From the NCBI RefSeq assembly GCF_007671685.1, contig NZ_VCNL01000001.1:372001-436000 (forward strand): a stretch of 64,000 nucleotides of DNA. The letters are read 5' to 3'. The stretch comes from Halorubrum salsamenti (GTDB lineage Archaea > Halobacteriota > Halobacteria > Halobacteriales > Haloferacaceae). The notes under the pieces were generated by a model. The model worked only from the letters and a program-made list of their open reading frames with translations. It did not search any database and was not told the origin of the DNA. Shown one piece after another: positions 34,510 to 42,739 of the stretch (position 1 is its first letter; each line of letters starts with the position of its first letter). A program made the position numbers and the translations under genes.

Positions 34510-35124
34510 ATGAGTGGAACCTCGGCGACGCCGGAACGGGAGATCGACCGGAACCTCTTCGTCACCGTCTCGGGGCCGCCGGGCTGCGGCGCGACGACGC
34601 TGGTGAAGGGGATCGCGGCCGCGCTCGACTGCGGCTACGTCTCCGGCGGCGAGCTGTTCCGCGAGATCGCGGCCGAGCGCGACATGAGCCTCTCGCAGCT
34701 GATCGCGAAGGCCGGCGAGTCGGAGGAGATCGACCGCGCGCTCGACAGGCGGCTCCGCCGGATCGCCGAGAAGTGGGGGACCGCGAACAAGGCGTTCGTC
34801 CTCGAGTCGCGGCTCGCCGGCTGGATCGCCGGGAACCGCGCCGACATGCGGATCTGGCTCGACGCGCCCGACGAGGTGCGCGCCGACCGAACCCTCGACC
34901 GCGAGGAGATGACATCGGAGATGCAGGTCCGCGAGGTGATCGAAGAGCAGCGCTACCAGTCGTACTACGGGATCGACCTGTCCGACCGGTCCATCTACGA
35001 CCTCGCGATCAACACCGGGCGCTGGGACGCCGAGGCGACGCTGGACCTGGCGCTCACCGCGATCGAGGGATACGACGTGGAGTCCGACGAGGGCGCGTTC
35101 GACACGCCGGACTTCGATATCTAA
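34510..35124 (+). CDS. Cytidylate kinase-like P-loop protein with altered Walker A
   Basis: Product of 204 aa. Its family traits are SGPPGCGATTLVKGIAAAL, a strand GYVSGGELFREIA that matches the archaeal (d)CMP kinase substrate loop, and IWLDAPDEVRADRTL with RYQSYYGIDLSDRSIYDL. The P-loop reads GPPGCGATT, so the usual Lys before Thr/Ser is Ala. A disordered N-terminal 15 residues precede the P-loop. Two CCGCCCCGTTT repeats lie ~30-55 bp upstream, the second overlapping a TATA-like cgtttatccg. It may be a kinase with changed chemistry or a regulator. Confidence 0.8.
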   Translation: MSGTSATPEREIDRNLFVTVSGPPGCGATTLVKGIAAALDCGYVSGGELFREIAAERDMSLSQLIAKAGESEEIDRALDRRLRRIAEKWGTANKAFVLESRLAGWIAGNRADMRIWLDAPDEVRADRTLDREEMTSEMQVREVIEEQRYQSYYGIDLSDRSIYDLAINTGRWDAEATLDLALTAIEGYDVESDEGAFDTPDFDI

Positions 35125-35166
35125 CTACCCGGTCACCGCGTTTCACCCTCGCCATCGCTGCAGCGG

Positions 35167-36192
35167 TCAGACCACGACCGACCCGAACGGGTACGCCGGC
35201 GAGTCCGCCGACCAGACGGTCCCGGACTCGACGTCGACGAGGGACACGCGGTCGTCGTCGTGGTGCGAGACGGCGAGTCGCCCGTCGTCCACCGGCGTCG
35301 CGACCAGTCCGGGCGCCGGCGTCTCGACGACCGCGCCGTCGAGCGACCGGAGTCGGGCGGCGCCCGCGTCGAGCACCCACCGCTCGCCGGCGGCTTCGAA
35401 GACGTCGACGGGGCGGGAGAACCCCTCGTGGACCGCGATCGGCTCCAGATCCCGGTCGAACTCGTGGACGATACCGTCGCCGCGGCCGGGGACGAACACG
35501 CGGTCCCCGGTCGCGACGAGGTCGTACGGGTCGGCGCCGACCGCGGCCTCGACGCGGACCGGTCCGGCGGAGGCGGCGTCCCCCTCGGCGTCACCGCCGG
35601 TCTCGAAGGCGACCACGCGCGCCCCGCGCTGGTCGACCGCGTATCCTCGGTCCCCGTTCGGCGAGATCGCGACGCCCTGCACGCGTGCGTCCGGCCCGGC
35701 GTCGATCGCGCCGATCCGCTCGTGACTCTCGGTGTCGACGACGTCGACGACGCCCTCGCGGCGGCTCCCGGAGTAGAGCCGGCCGCCGCCCGGGGCGACA
35801 GCGATCTCGTGCGGCTCCGCGCCGACGGCGACGCGGTCGACGAGCGTCAGGGCCTCGGGATCGACGACGGCGAGGGCGTCGCCGGCGGAACAGGAGACGT
35901 ACAGCTCGCCGTTCGCGGCCGCGAAGTGCGACGGCCCCAACACGCCGGTCTCGATCCGGGTCACCCCGCCGCTCGGGTCGACTGCGGTGACGGCGCGCTC
36001 GCCCATGGTCGCGACGACGGTCCGCCCGCGACACGTCGTCGCGTGGACCGGGTGGCTCCCGACCGGGACCTCGCCGAGCCGGTCCCCGGTGTCGAGCGCG
36101 AACAGCGCCAGGAGGTCGTCCCCCTCGCAGGGGACCGCGAGGACGCGGTCGGCGGGGGAGGAGGCGTCGCCCTGCCCGTCGCTCCCGGTCAT
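35167..36192 (-). CDS. YVTN-type beta-propeller protein (no signal peptide)
   Basis: Product of 341 aa made of repeated ~40-residue blades such as VLAVPCEGDDLLALFALDTG, LYVSCSAGDALAVVDPEALT and LYSGSRREGVVDVVDTES. No secretion signal or enzyme motif is apparent. ATG 36192 overlaps the stop of the upstream rhodanese as ATGA; the long upstream frame is a shadow of that gene. It is the third gene of an operon with two Tat lipoproteins. Being apparently cytosolic while its partners are exported is odd; a missed upstream start cannot be excluded. Confidence 0.8.
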   Translation of the reverse strand: MTGSDGQGDASSPADRVLAVPCEGDDLLALFALDTGDRLGEVPVGSHPVHATTCRGRTVVATMGERAVTAVDPSGGVTRIETGVLGPSHFAAANGELYVSCSAGDALAVVDPEALTLVDRVAVGAEPHEIAVAPGGGRLYSGSRREGVVDVVDTESHERIGAIDAGPDARVQGVAISPNGDRGYAVDQRGARVVAFETGGDAEGDAASAGPVRVEAAVGADPYDLVATGDRVFVPGRGDGIVHEFDRDLEPIAVHEGFSRPVDVFEAAGERWVLDAGAARLRSLDGAVVETPAPGLVATPVDDGRLAVSHHDDDRVSLVDVESGTVWSADSPAYPFGSVVV

Positions 36193-37271
36193 CCCGTACA
36201 GGAGAAGTCGCCGCCGCCGTCGTCGCCGCCGACGCTCCCCTCCGTCGGGACCACGGCGTTCGTCGCCGTCTCGACGGGGTACCGCCCGCGGTCGCCCTCG
36301 ACGTTCGCCCACTCGCCGAAGCCGCCGTCGTACAGCCGCACGTCCTCGAACCCGATCGCCTTCAGCGTCACCCACGTCGAGGTCGGGTCCACGTTGTCGT
36401 CGCCGTAGACGACGACGGTCCCGCTCCGGTCCAGTTCGGCCTCGACCTCGTACAGCCGGACCAGTCGGCCGGGGTCGGTCATCCGGCGACCCGCGACGTT
36501 GCCGACCCAGTGCACGTCGACCGCGCCGGGGAGGTGGCCGTGGCGGTCGTGGTCGTCGTTCAGGGCGTCGGAGCCCGCGGCGGCGAGGTACGCCTCGGGC
36601 ACGCGCACGTCGACGAGCCCCGGACCGTCGCCGTTGAACGTCCCGACCCGGTCGGCGAGCCACTCGCGGGTGACCCACGCCGAAGACGCGGGGTCGGGCT
36701 CGTAGTCGGTCGGGGAGATCCGGTCCCGCGATCCCGTTCCGAGGCGACCGTTCCAGGCGGAGAGCCCGCCGTTGAGGACGCGGATCGACCCCTCGTGGCC
36801 GACCGCGGCGAGCGCGAACGCGACGCGGGTGACCCGGGAGCCGACGCTCGCGCCGTAGACGAGCACGTCGTCGTCCGGGGACACGCCGATCTCGCCGAAC
36901 GCGTCCGCGATCGCGTCGGTGTCGGGTACGTCGCCGTCGTCCGTCGACTCGCGGCTCGTGATCGCGTCGAACGGCACGCGCCGGGCGCGGTAGACGCGCT
37001 CCTCGCGGAAGCGCTCCGCGTCGCGCGCGTCGAGCACGACCGCGTCCTCGCGGTTGTCGGCGAGCCAGCTCGGCCCGACGAAGTGACCCACGTTCCCCGA
37101 CACCTCGTTCTGCGCCGCCACGTCGGCGGGGGTCGTCACGCCGAGACAGCCGGCCGTACTCGCCGCGCCCGCGACGGTCGCACCCGCAGCCGCGCGCAGC
37201 AGTCCGCGTCGCGTGGCGTTCTCAGCGTCTCGGGTAGCGCTCTCGTCGTCGTTCGGTGGTTCTCGTGTCAT
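36189..37271 (-). CDS. Tat lipoprotein with tandem rhodanese domains lacking catalytic Cys
   Basis: Product of 360 aa. A twin-Arg leader (ATRRGLLRAAAGATVAG) and lipobox STAGC predict export and lipid anchoring. Two rhodanese domains follow (about 65-190 and 200-345). The active-site loops read VYGASVGSR and VYGDDNVDPTS where active enzymes have a Cys, so neither can form the normal persulfide. The extreme C terminus GGGDFSCTG offers one Cys instead. The start abuts the preceding stop, and the stop overlaps the next start. It may bind or relay sulfur through the tail. Confidence 0.87.
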   Translation of the reverse strand: MTREPPNDDESATRDAENATRRGLLRAAAGATVAGAASTAGCLGVTTPADVAAQNEVSGNVGHFVGPSWLADNREDAVVLDARDAERFREERVYRARRVPFDAITSRESTDDGDVPDTDAIADAFGEIGVSPDDDVLVYGASVGSRVTRVAFALAAVGHEGSIRVLNGGLSAWNGRLGTGSRDRISPTDYEPDPASSAWVTREWLADRVGTFNGDGPGLVDVRVPEAYLAAAGSDALNDDHDRHGHLPGAVDVHWVGNVAGRRMTDPGRLVRLYEVEAELDRSGTVVVYGDDNVDPTSTWVTLKAIGFEDVRLYDGGFGEWANVEGDRGRYPVETATNAVVPTEGSVGGDDGGGDFSCTG

Positions 37272-38630
37272 CTATCCGCAGTAGCAGTGGTCGTCCATAC
37301 ACCACGACGCCTCCATCTCGCCGAACGCGATCCCGAGCGAGGCGAGCGACGCCTGCACCTGCGCCACGGCGTCGCCCTCCGGGCGGACGGTGCCGGCGGC
37401 GGCTCCGGTGGGCGCCTCGCCGACCCCGATCGTCTCGATCACCTCGCGGCTCGCGTGCTCGATCACGGCGACCTGGTTGGCGTCCTGCACGGGGACGTAC
37501 AGCTTCTCGCGGTTCGGTCCCCACGACGCCGAGATGCTGCTCCCGCCGACGTCGAGGGTCGCCTCGTACTCGAAGCTCTCTAAGTCGATCACGCCGACGC
37601 CCTCGCCGGGAATGAGGAGGTACGCGGCCTCGCTGTCCGGGGACACCTCGCTCGTGATCGGCGCGCCGGGGAGCCCGTCGTCGCGGGTGATCTTCCCGAC
37701 CTCCTCGGGGTTCTCGGGGTCGGCGATGTCCCAGAGGCTCTCGGAGCCCTCGCGGGCCACCTCGGGCTCGCCGCCGAGGGTTCCCTCCCCGTTCTCGACG
37801 AGGAGGTACTCCCCGTCGAACGCGGCGGTACACATGAACGGGAGGACGTTCCCCTCGGTGACCGGCTCGCCGGCGTCGACGCGCGCGACCGTCTCGAACG
37901 GGTCGACGCTCAGCACGCGGATCGCCTCGTCGGCGACGTCGACGACGAACGCGTAGTCGCCGTCGGGCCCGAGCGTCATGTCGCAGGGGCCGACGTAGCC
38001 GGTCTCGATCTCCGCGGTCACCTCGCCGAAGGCGTCGCTGTCGCGGTCGGCGTCGACGCGGAAGATCGCGTGGTTCTCGTCGCCCTCGGGCGCCATCCCG
38101 GTGGTCCCGCCCGAGGCGATGAGCAGGTGGTTCCCGTCGGGGGTCACGTTCGGGTAGTTCGGGCCGTAGCCGGTCTCGACGTAGGCGACCTCCTCTAACG
38201 TCCGCTGGTCGACCCCCCGAACGCCGCCGGAGACGTTGAGCCAGAGCACGTCGTGGTCGGCGTCGATCCCGGTGGAGTACTGGTTGGCCGGGAACGAGGC
38301 GGTGGTCCCGAGGAACGCCGAGGTGAGCAGCTCGTCCGACTCGGTGTCGATCACGCTGACGGTTCGGTCCCCGTTGTTGAACACGAACATCGTCGGCTCG
38401 GGGTCGTCCCCGTCCCCGCCGCCTCCCCCGTCGGAACAGCCAGCGAGGGCCGCGGTCGCGCCGACCGCACCGGAACTCTTGAGCAGGCGCCGCCGGGCGA
38501 CCCCCTCCGCGAAGGGGTTCCGGCGGTCGTCGTTCGCCAGATCGCTTCCCTTCGCGGGGCGCGGGTCCGCGCTCCCCTCCGAGGAGCGCGAGTCCGCGTC
38601 GGCCGTCCCGCAGCCGCAGTCGTCGCTCAT
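37272..38630 (-). CDS. Tat lipoprotein beta-propeller (YncE-like) with Cys-rich tail
   Basis: Product of 452 aa. A long polar N-terminal region containing DDCGCG precedes the Tat motif RRRLLKSSGAVG and lipobox ALAGC. The mature part is a YVTN-type propeller (FVFNNGDRTVSVIDTES, YAFVVDVADEAIRVLSVDP, KLYVPVQDANQVAVIEH). The protein ends in SWCMDDHCYCG, with three Cys and one His, a candidate metal- or sulfur-binding tail. ATG 38630 is chosen over 38705. It is the first gene of a zero-gap operon, divergent from the YeeE transporter. Confidence 0.87.
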   Translation of the reverse strand: MSDDCGCGTADADSRSSEGSADPRPAKGSDLANDDRRNPFAEGVARRRLLKSSGAVGATAALAGCSDGGGGGDGDDPEPTMFVFNNGDRTVSVIDTESDELLTSAFLGTTASFPANQYSTGIDADHDVLWLNVSGGVRGVDQRTLEEVAYVETGYGPNYPNVTPDGNHLLIASGGTTGMAPEGDENHAIFRVDADRDSDAFGEVTAEIETGYVGPCDMTLGPDGDYAFVVDVADEAIRVLSVDPFETVARVDAGEPVTEGNVLPFMCTAAFDGEYLLVENGEGTLGGEPEVAREGSESLWDIADPENPEEVGKITRDDGLPGAPITSEVSPDSEAAYLLIPGEGVGVIDLESFEYEATLDVGGSSISASWGPNREKLYVPVQDANQVAVIEHASREVIETIGVGEAPTGAAAGTVRPEGDAVAQVQASLASLGIAFGEMEASWCMDDHCYCG

Positions 38631-38702
38631 ACCCACGCAACGCGTCTCACGGCTAAAGGCCCGCCGGACGCCCCGTTCGTTGCCCCGTGTGTCACGTTCA
38701 GG

Positions 38703-38713
38703 CAATTATTGCA
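38703..38713. promoter_or_regulatory. Palindrome gcaat-t-attgc in lipoprotein/yeeE promoter region
   Basis: An 11-bp palindrome with odd centre, AT-rich against a GC-rich background, located about 73 bp upstream of both divergent start codons (38630 and 38786). It may be an operator shared by the two sulfur-related units, or merely a TATA element. Confidence 0.4.
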
Positions 38714-38785
38714 CCTTTCTCCGACCCGAGGGAGCCGTTACCGTCTCCAGCGACGCTTTAGGTGCGGGCGTAGTGTGTCCCGGTA

Positions 38786-39994
38786 ATGTTGCTGTCGCCC
38801 GTCGCCTACGTCGGCGTCTCTATCGCGGTCGGGTTGTCGTTCGGGGTCCTGCTACAGAAGGCGCGGTTCTGCTTCGTCAGCGCCTTCCGCGATTTCGTCG
38901 CGTTCAAAGACACCCGCGTGCTGAAGGGGCTGCTCGCGGGGATCGCCGTGATGACCGTGTTCTGGAGCGTGCAGGCCACGTTCGGCTACTTCCGCGGCTT
39001 CTGGACGCCCGCCTGGGGGCTCGGATCGCTGTTCGGCGGGTTCGTCTTCGGGCTCGGGATGACCCTGGCCGGCGGCTGCGCGTCCGGCACCCTCTACCGC
39101 GCCGGACAGGGGTACCTCCAGTTCTGGCTCGTGCTCCTCTTCATGTTCGTCGGCTACGTCCTGTTCGCGTTCGCGTTCCCCGTCGCGGAGACGTACTACT
39201 TCGCGACGCTGAACCCGTTCGAGGGGCGGACGCTGTACCTCTCCCTCCCGTTTTCGCCGGCGGTTATCGGAGCCGGGGCCGTCGCGCTCGGCACCCTCGC
39301 GTACGCGTTCGTGAAGGGGAGAAGTCAGCTCCCCGACGACCCCTCCGGCGGGACCGGCGTGGGCGCCGACACCCGCGCGCAGGCGGCGGTCGGTGCCTCC
39401 CGGACGCTCTCGGCCGTCTCGGTCGGCCTGCGAGGTATCGCTGACGGGACCGTCGAATACGTCCGCGGGCTTCGCGACGACGACCGGCCGCTGACGGTCC
39501 GGCTCCGCGACTCGTGGGACGCCCGGACCGCGGGCGTGGCGATGGCGCTCGTCGCGAGCCTCTGGTTCTACGTGCACGGCCACTGGGCGATCACCGGCAG
39601 CGAGGCGCGCTGGGCCGGCTACCTGCTTGCGGGCGCCGGGTTCGACGTGGCGAGCGTCGAGTACTGGGGATCGATCCTGTTCCGCGACGGGAACATCTCG
39701 CTGACCATCGACATGGTGATGATCGCGTCGCTCATCGTCGGCTCCTTCGTCGCCGCGTACGCCTCCGGCGACTTCCGGATCCGAAAGCCGAAGCTGAACC
39801 GGGTCCCGAACTACGCGGTCGGCGGGCTCCTGATGGGCGTCGGCTCGCGGCTCGCGGCGGGCTGTAACATCGCGAACCTCTTCTCGGGGATCGCGCTGCT
39901 GTCGGTCCACTCCTTCCTCGCCGGCGCGGGGATCATCCTCGGCGTCTACGTGATGACCCACTACATGTACCGCGAGGTCGGCTGCGCGATTTAA
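38786..39994 (+). CDS. YeeE/YedE family transporter (sulfur compound uptake)
   Basis: Product of 402 aa with about 11-12 hydrophobic segments in two similar halves. The signature GGCASGTLYRAGQG (about 99-112) in the first half and AAGCNIANLFSG in the second, each with one Cys, are the conserved Cys motifs of YeeE/YedE (TsuA-type) proteins that conduct thiosulfate. A charged loop of ~70 residues joins the halves. Divergent from the lipoprotein operon and followed by a rhodanese and a TusA-like carrier on the opposite strand. Thiosulfate uptake is the best guess. Confidence 0.9.
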   Translation: MLLSPVAYVGVSIAVGLSFGVLLQKARFCFVSAFRDFVAFKDTRVLKGLLAGIAVMTVFWSVQATFGYFRGFWTPAWGLGSLFGGFVFGLGMTLAGGCASGTLYRAGQGYLQFWLVLLFMFVGYVLFAFAFPVAETYYFATLNPFEGRTLYLSLPFSPAVIGAGAVALGTLAYAFVKGRSQLPDDPSGGTGVGADTRAQAAVGASRTLSAVSVGLRGIADGTVEYVRGLRDDDRPLTVRLRDSWDARTAGVAMALVASLWFYVHGHWAITGSEARWAGYLLAGAGFDVASVEYWGSILFRDGNISLTIDMVMIASLIVGSFVAAYASGDFRIRKPKLNRVPNYAVGGLLMGVGSRLAAGCNIANLFSGIALLSVHSFLAGAGIILGVYVMTHYMYREVGCAI

Positions 39995-40380
39995 ATAGTA
40001 CTAGGTAATGCGCGATTTTTCAGGGCTGCGAGGTTCTTCGAAGCTCTAACCGCTTACTTATAAACCGCTGCTACGGTGAAGACCTCCAAAGCCCCAGCCG
40101 AGAAGCCGACGTACGCTCGCTGCGCTCCTCACTCGCTCGCTATCGCTCCCTCGTTGGTGCTTGCGTCGCTTACGTCGGCTTCTCGGCTGCCCCTTTGAGT
40201 CCCGCCCTGCACAGCACTGCAGCCTCACGCCTCCCCAGCCTCGCGGCTCTCTCCGGTCGCCGCGTCCCTCGCACGCGCTGACTCGCGGCCGCCGAAGGCG
40301 GCCGCTCTCAGGCACGCGCCCACGCACCAGCGTACCACTTCTGAATCAGCGTCGATGTCGCACGGCTGCAAAGATACTTA
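39988..40380 (-). repeat. Dispersed intergenic repeat, copy B with long hairpin
   Basis: Fills the ~420 bp gene-free gap between the yeeE stop and the rhodanese stop (convergent). It contains gaggctggggaggcgtgagg, gggcgggactcaaagggg, ggctggggctttggaggtc and cagcggtttataagtaa (reverse strand), the modules shared with copies A and C. The left end has atttaaatagtac, like the left end of copy A. No coding frame in it is convincing. Confidence 0.72.
40095..40189. repeat. 19-bp perfect inverted repeat (hairpin) inside copy B
   Basis: Arms at 40095-40113 (cagccgagaagccgacgta) and 40171-40189 are exact reverse complements, with a 57-nt loop. The loop is rich in short direct repeats (tcgctcgct-like). 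It could form a stable RNA or DNA stem. Confidence 0.85.
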
Positions 40381-40415
40381 AAGGCGAGAAAACCGCGAAA
40401 AAGCCGACCGCCCGC

Positions 40416-40751
40416 TCAGGCGTCCGCCGCCGCGCCGGCCTCCAGATCGAAGTCCCACTCCTCGTAGCCGCCGGCCATGCTGGCGACGAGCACGTCGTCC
40501 TCGACGCCCTCATAGCTCTGGATCAGCATCGCGGCCTGCTTCGACGACTGGCCGACCGGGCACGCACAGACCACGTCGGTGTCGTCCCAGTCGATGTCGG
40601 GGACCTGCGAGGGGAGGTCGCCCAGCGGCACGTTGATCGCGCCGGGGATGTGCCCCTGCTCGTACTGTTCGGGCGGTCGCGTGTCGATGACGCGGATGTC
40701 GCCCTGCTGAACGCGCTCGTTGACTTCCTCGGGGGTGAGTTCTTCGACCAT
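40416..40751 (-). CDS. Single-domain rhodanese sulfurtransferase
   Basis: Product of 111 aa. Features: VIDTRPPEQYEQGHIPGAIN (the CH2A-type motif) and the active-site loop CACPVGQSSKQAA, with Cys64 as the likely persulfide site and Cys62 two residues before it. No signal peptide, so cytosolic. ATG 40751 lies 2 bp after the stop of the TusA-like gene, so the two are one unit: a carrier with its sulfur donor or acceptor. Confidence 0.92.
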   Translation of the reverse strand: MVEELTPEEVNERVQQGDIRVIDTRPPEQYEQGHIPGAINVPLGDLPSQVPDIDWDDTDVVCACPVGQSSKQAAMLIQSYEGVEDDVLVASMAGGYEEWDFDLEAGAAADA

Positions 40752-40753
40752 GA

Positions 40754-41053
40754 TTACTCCTTCCGCATGAAGATGCGGTAGCGACCGTCGCCCGACTTCC
40801 ACACCTTGGCGGTCGCGTCGTCGCCGACCGCCTTCGGGACGTTCTCGGTGCTCGGGACGTGGTCGGTCTTCTGGACCAGCACGTCGCCCGCGTCGAGCCC
40901 GGAGATCGCCTTCTTCGCCTCGACCTGCGGGTACGGACAGACCTCGCCGGTCATGTCCTGTACCTCGGTCGCGTCTGCCAAGAGCGCTTCGGCGGTCTCG
41001 TCGTCGAGCTCGTCGGGCATCTCGACGACGTCGTCCCACGATGGTTGGCTCAT
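40754..41053 (-). CDS. TusA/SirA-like sulfur carrier protein
   Basis: Product of 99 aa. An acidic N-terminal 30 residues lead to the family motif CPYPQVEAKKAI with Cys39, then GLDAGDVLVQKTDHVP and a final beta strand RYRIFMRKE. TusA proteins hold a persulfide on this Cys and pass it to tRNA thiolation or cofactor pathways. ATG 41053 is chosen over 41137. It is upstream of the rhodanese and divergent from the cysteine synthase. Confidence 0.9.
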   Translation of the reverse strand: MSQPSWDDVVEMPDELDDETAEALLADATEVQDMTGEVCPYPQVEAKKAISGLDAGDVLVQKTDHVPSTENVPKAVGDDATAKVWKSGDGRYRIFMRKE

Positions 41054-41203
41054 ACGGGCCGTTACGCGTCTGTCCCGGTAACCCCTTTCGTGACCGGCAG
41101 TCTTCTCCCGTATCTCGGACGGACGATCGCGGCGCACGACCGCGATAGGCGTCGAGACAACCGTTTCCGTCGGACTCTTATCGGGCTGCGATCTACGGAA
41201 CCC

Positions 41204-42223
41204 ATGAGCGAGTACGTCGTCGACGAGTCGACGATCTTCGAGACGCCGCTTCTAGAGCTCGATCTCGACATCGAGTCGGACGCGGACGTGTACGCGAAAG
41301 CCGAGTGGTTCAACCTCTACGACGCCCCGCACGGCGGCGGCTCGGTCAAGTCCCGGATCGCGAAGGGGATGCTGGACGGCGCCGAGGAGCGCGGGGACCT
41401 CGACCCCGGCGTCACCGTCATCGAGCCGACCTCGGGCAACACGGGCAGCGAGGTGGCGCGGCTCGCGAACGCCCGCGGCTACGACGTGGAGATCGTCATG
41501 CCCGACAACGCCGCCGGCGGGAAGGTCGACGCCGTCCGCGACGCCGGCGCGGAGATCCACTTCGTCGACGCCAATCTCGGCTACGACGCCGTCATCGAGC
41601 GCTGCGAGGAGATCGTCGCCGCGGACCCCGGCGCTTACTACCGACCGAACCAGTACGAGAACCCCGACAACCCCGGCACCCACGAGCGGACGACCGCCCG
41701 GGAGATCTACGAGGCGACCGACGGCGAGGTGACCCACTTCGTCGCCGGCGTCGGTACCGGGGGGACGATCACCGGGACGGGGCGCGGGCTGACCGACCTG
41801 ACCGACGGCGCGGCGGAGATCGTCGGCTTCGAGCCCGACGAACAGCTCCACGCCATCGACGGCCTGAAGTACCTCAAGTCGGGCGACCACTACCACCCCG
41901 ACACGTACGACGAGTCCGTCCTCGACCGGACGGAGTACGTCACGACGTCGGACGCCTACGACCGGGCGCGGGCGCTCCGCGAGCGCTACCTGGACGACCC
42001 GGTGCCGATCGCTGACCTCGGCCGACACGACGAGGCGACGGTCCGCGAACACCTCCGGGTCGGCGACCAGTTCGTCGTGGGCACGTCCTCGGGCGGGGGC
42101 GCGGCGGCGGTCGCCGGGCTCGACGCGGCCGGCGACATCGCGGACGACGACGTGGTCGTGTTCATGCTGTGCGACCGCGGCGACAAGTACGCCGACATCC
42201 CGCTGTGGGAGGACTATTTATAA
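41204..42223 (+). CDS. PLP-dependent cysteine synthase family protein
   Basis: Product of 339 aa, beta family of PLP enzymes. The PLP lysine is in GGGSVKSRIAKGM, the substrate loop is PTSGNTGSEVARLA, and the phosphate-binding glycine loop is GVGTGGTITGTGR. These fit O-acetylserine or O-phosphoserine sulfhydrylases. The substrate cannot be told. It lies between the TusA-like gene and the ubiquitin-like gene, so sulfide or persulfide assimilation is a likely role. Confidence 0.9.
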   Translation: MSEYVVDESTIFETPLLELDLDIESDADVYAKAEWFNLYDAPHGGGSVKSRIAKGMLDGAEERGDLDPGVTVIEPTSGNTGSEVARLANARGYDVEIVMPDNAAGGKVDAVRDAGAEIHFVDANLGYDAVIERCEEIVAADPGAYYRPNQYENPDNPGTHERTTAREIYEATDGEVTHFVAGVGTGGTITGTGRGLTDLTDGAAEIVGFEPDEQLHAIDGLKYLKSGDHYHPDTYDESVLDRTEYVTTSDAYDRARALRERYLDDPVPIADLGRHDEATVREHLRVGDQFVVGTSSGGGAAAVAGLDAAGDIADDDVVVFMLCDRGDKYADIPLWEDYL

Positions 42224-42270
42224 AGAGAGTCGACCGCGTCGGCGTCGGTGACGTATCCGCTGCCGACGGT

Positions 42271-42534
42271 CTACCGTCCGCCGCTGGCCGCCGGGATGAC
42301 CCGGACCTGCGCGTCGTCAGGGACTTCCGCGTCGAGGCCGTCGACGGGCGTGCCCTCGACGTACACGTTGATGAACTCCTTGATCTCGCCGTCTTCGATC
42401 ACGCTGTCTCTGAGTTCCGAGCCGTGCTCGTCCGCGTGGTTCTCGAACAGTTCGCGGACCGTCTCGCCGGCGACCTCGACTTCCGAGGTCGACGACCCCC
42501 CGACGAGCACGGCCGGCAGTTTGATCGTGGCCAT
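42271..42534 (-). CDS. Ubiquitin-like MoaD/SAMP-type protein ending in Gly-Gly-Arg
   Basis: Product of 87 aa with a beta-grasp fold: VEVAGETVRELFENHADEHG and EFINVYVEGTPVDGLD. Such proteins are adenylated at a C-terminal Gly-Gly by UbaA/MoeB-type enzymes and used as sulfur carriers or protein modifiers (SAMPs). Here the ending is PAASGGR: the diglycine (85-86) is followed by an extra Arg. The presence of the E1-like gene 205 bp away and a JAMM gene beyond supports a modifier/carrier role, but the Arg would have to be removed or tolerated. Confidence 0.88.
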   Translation of the reverse strand: MATIKLPAVLVGGSSTSEVEVAGETVRELFENHADEHGSELRDSVIEDGEIKEFINVYVEGTPVDGLDAEVPDDAQVRVIPAASGGR

Positions 42535-42739
42535 ACGTCCCGTTCGGTGCCCACTTCAAAAAGGGACGCGCCGGCGGCAACCTCCCTCCCTCGTCTGAGA
42601 CGAAGACGACCGGCAGGGCGCAACGGCTGACTCCCGGTCAGAACGCGATCGATCGTGGGCCGCGATCGCACCTCCGAGAAGCCGGCAGTACCTCCGGTGG
42701 GCGGCCTGCTTATGCGTTTCCGGTGCGAAGTGGTACCGA

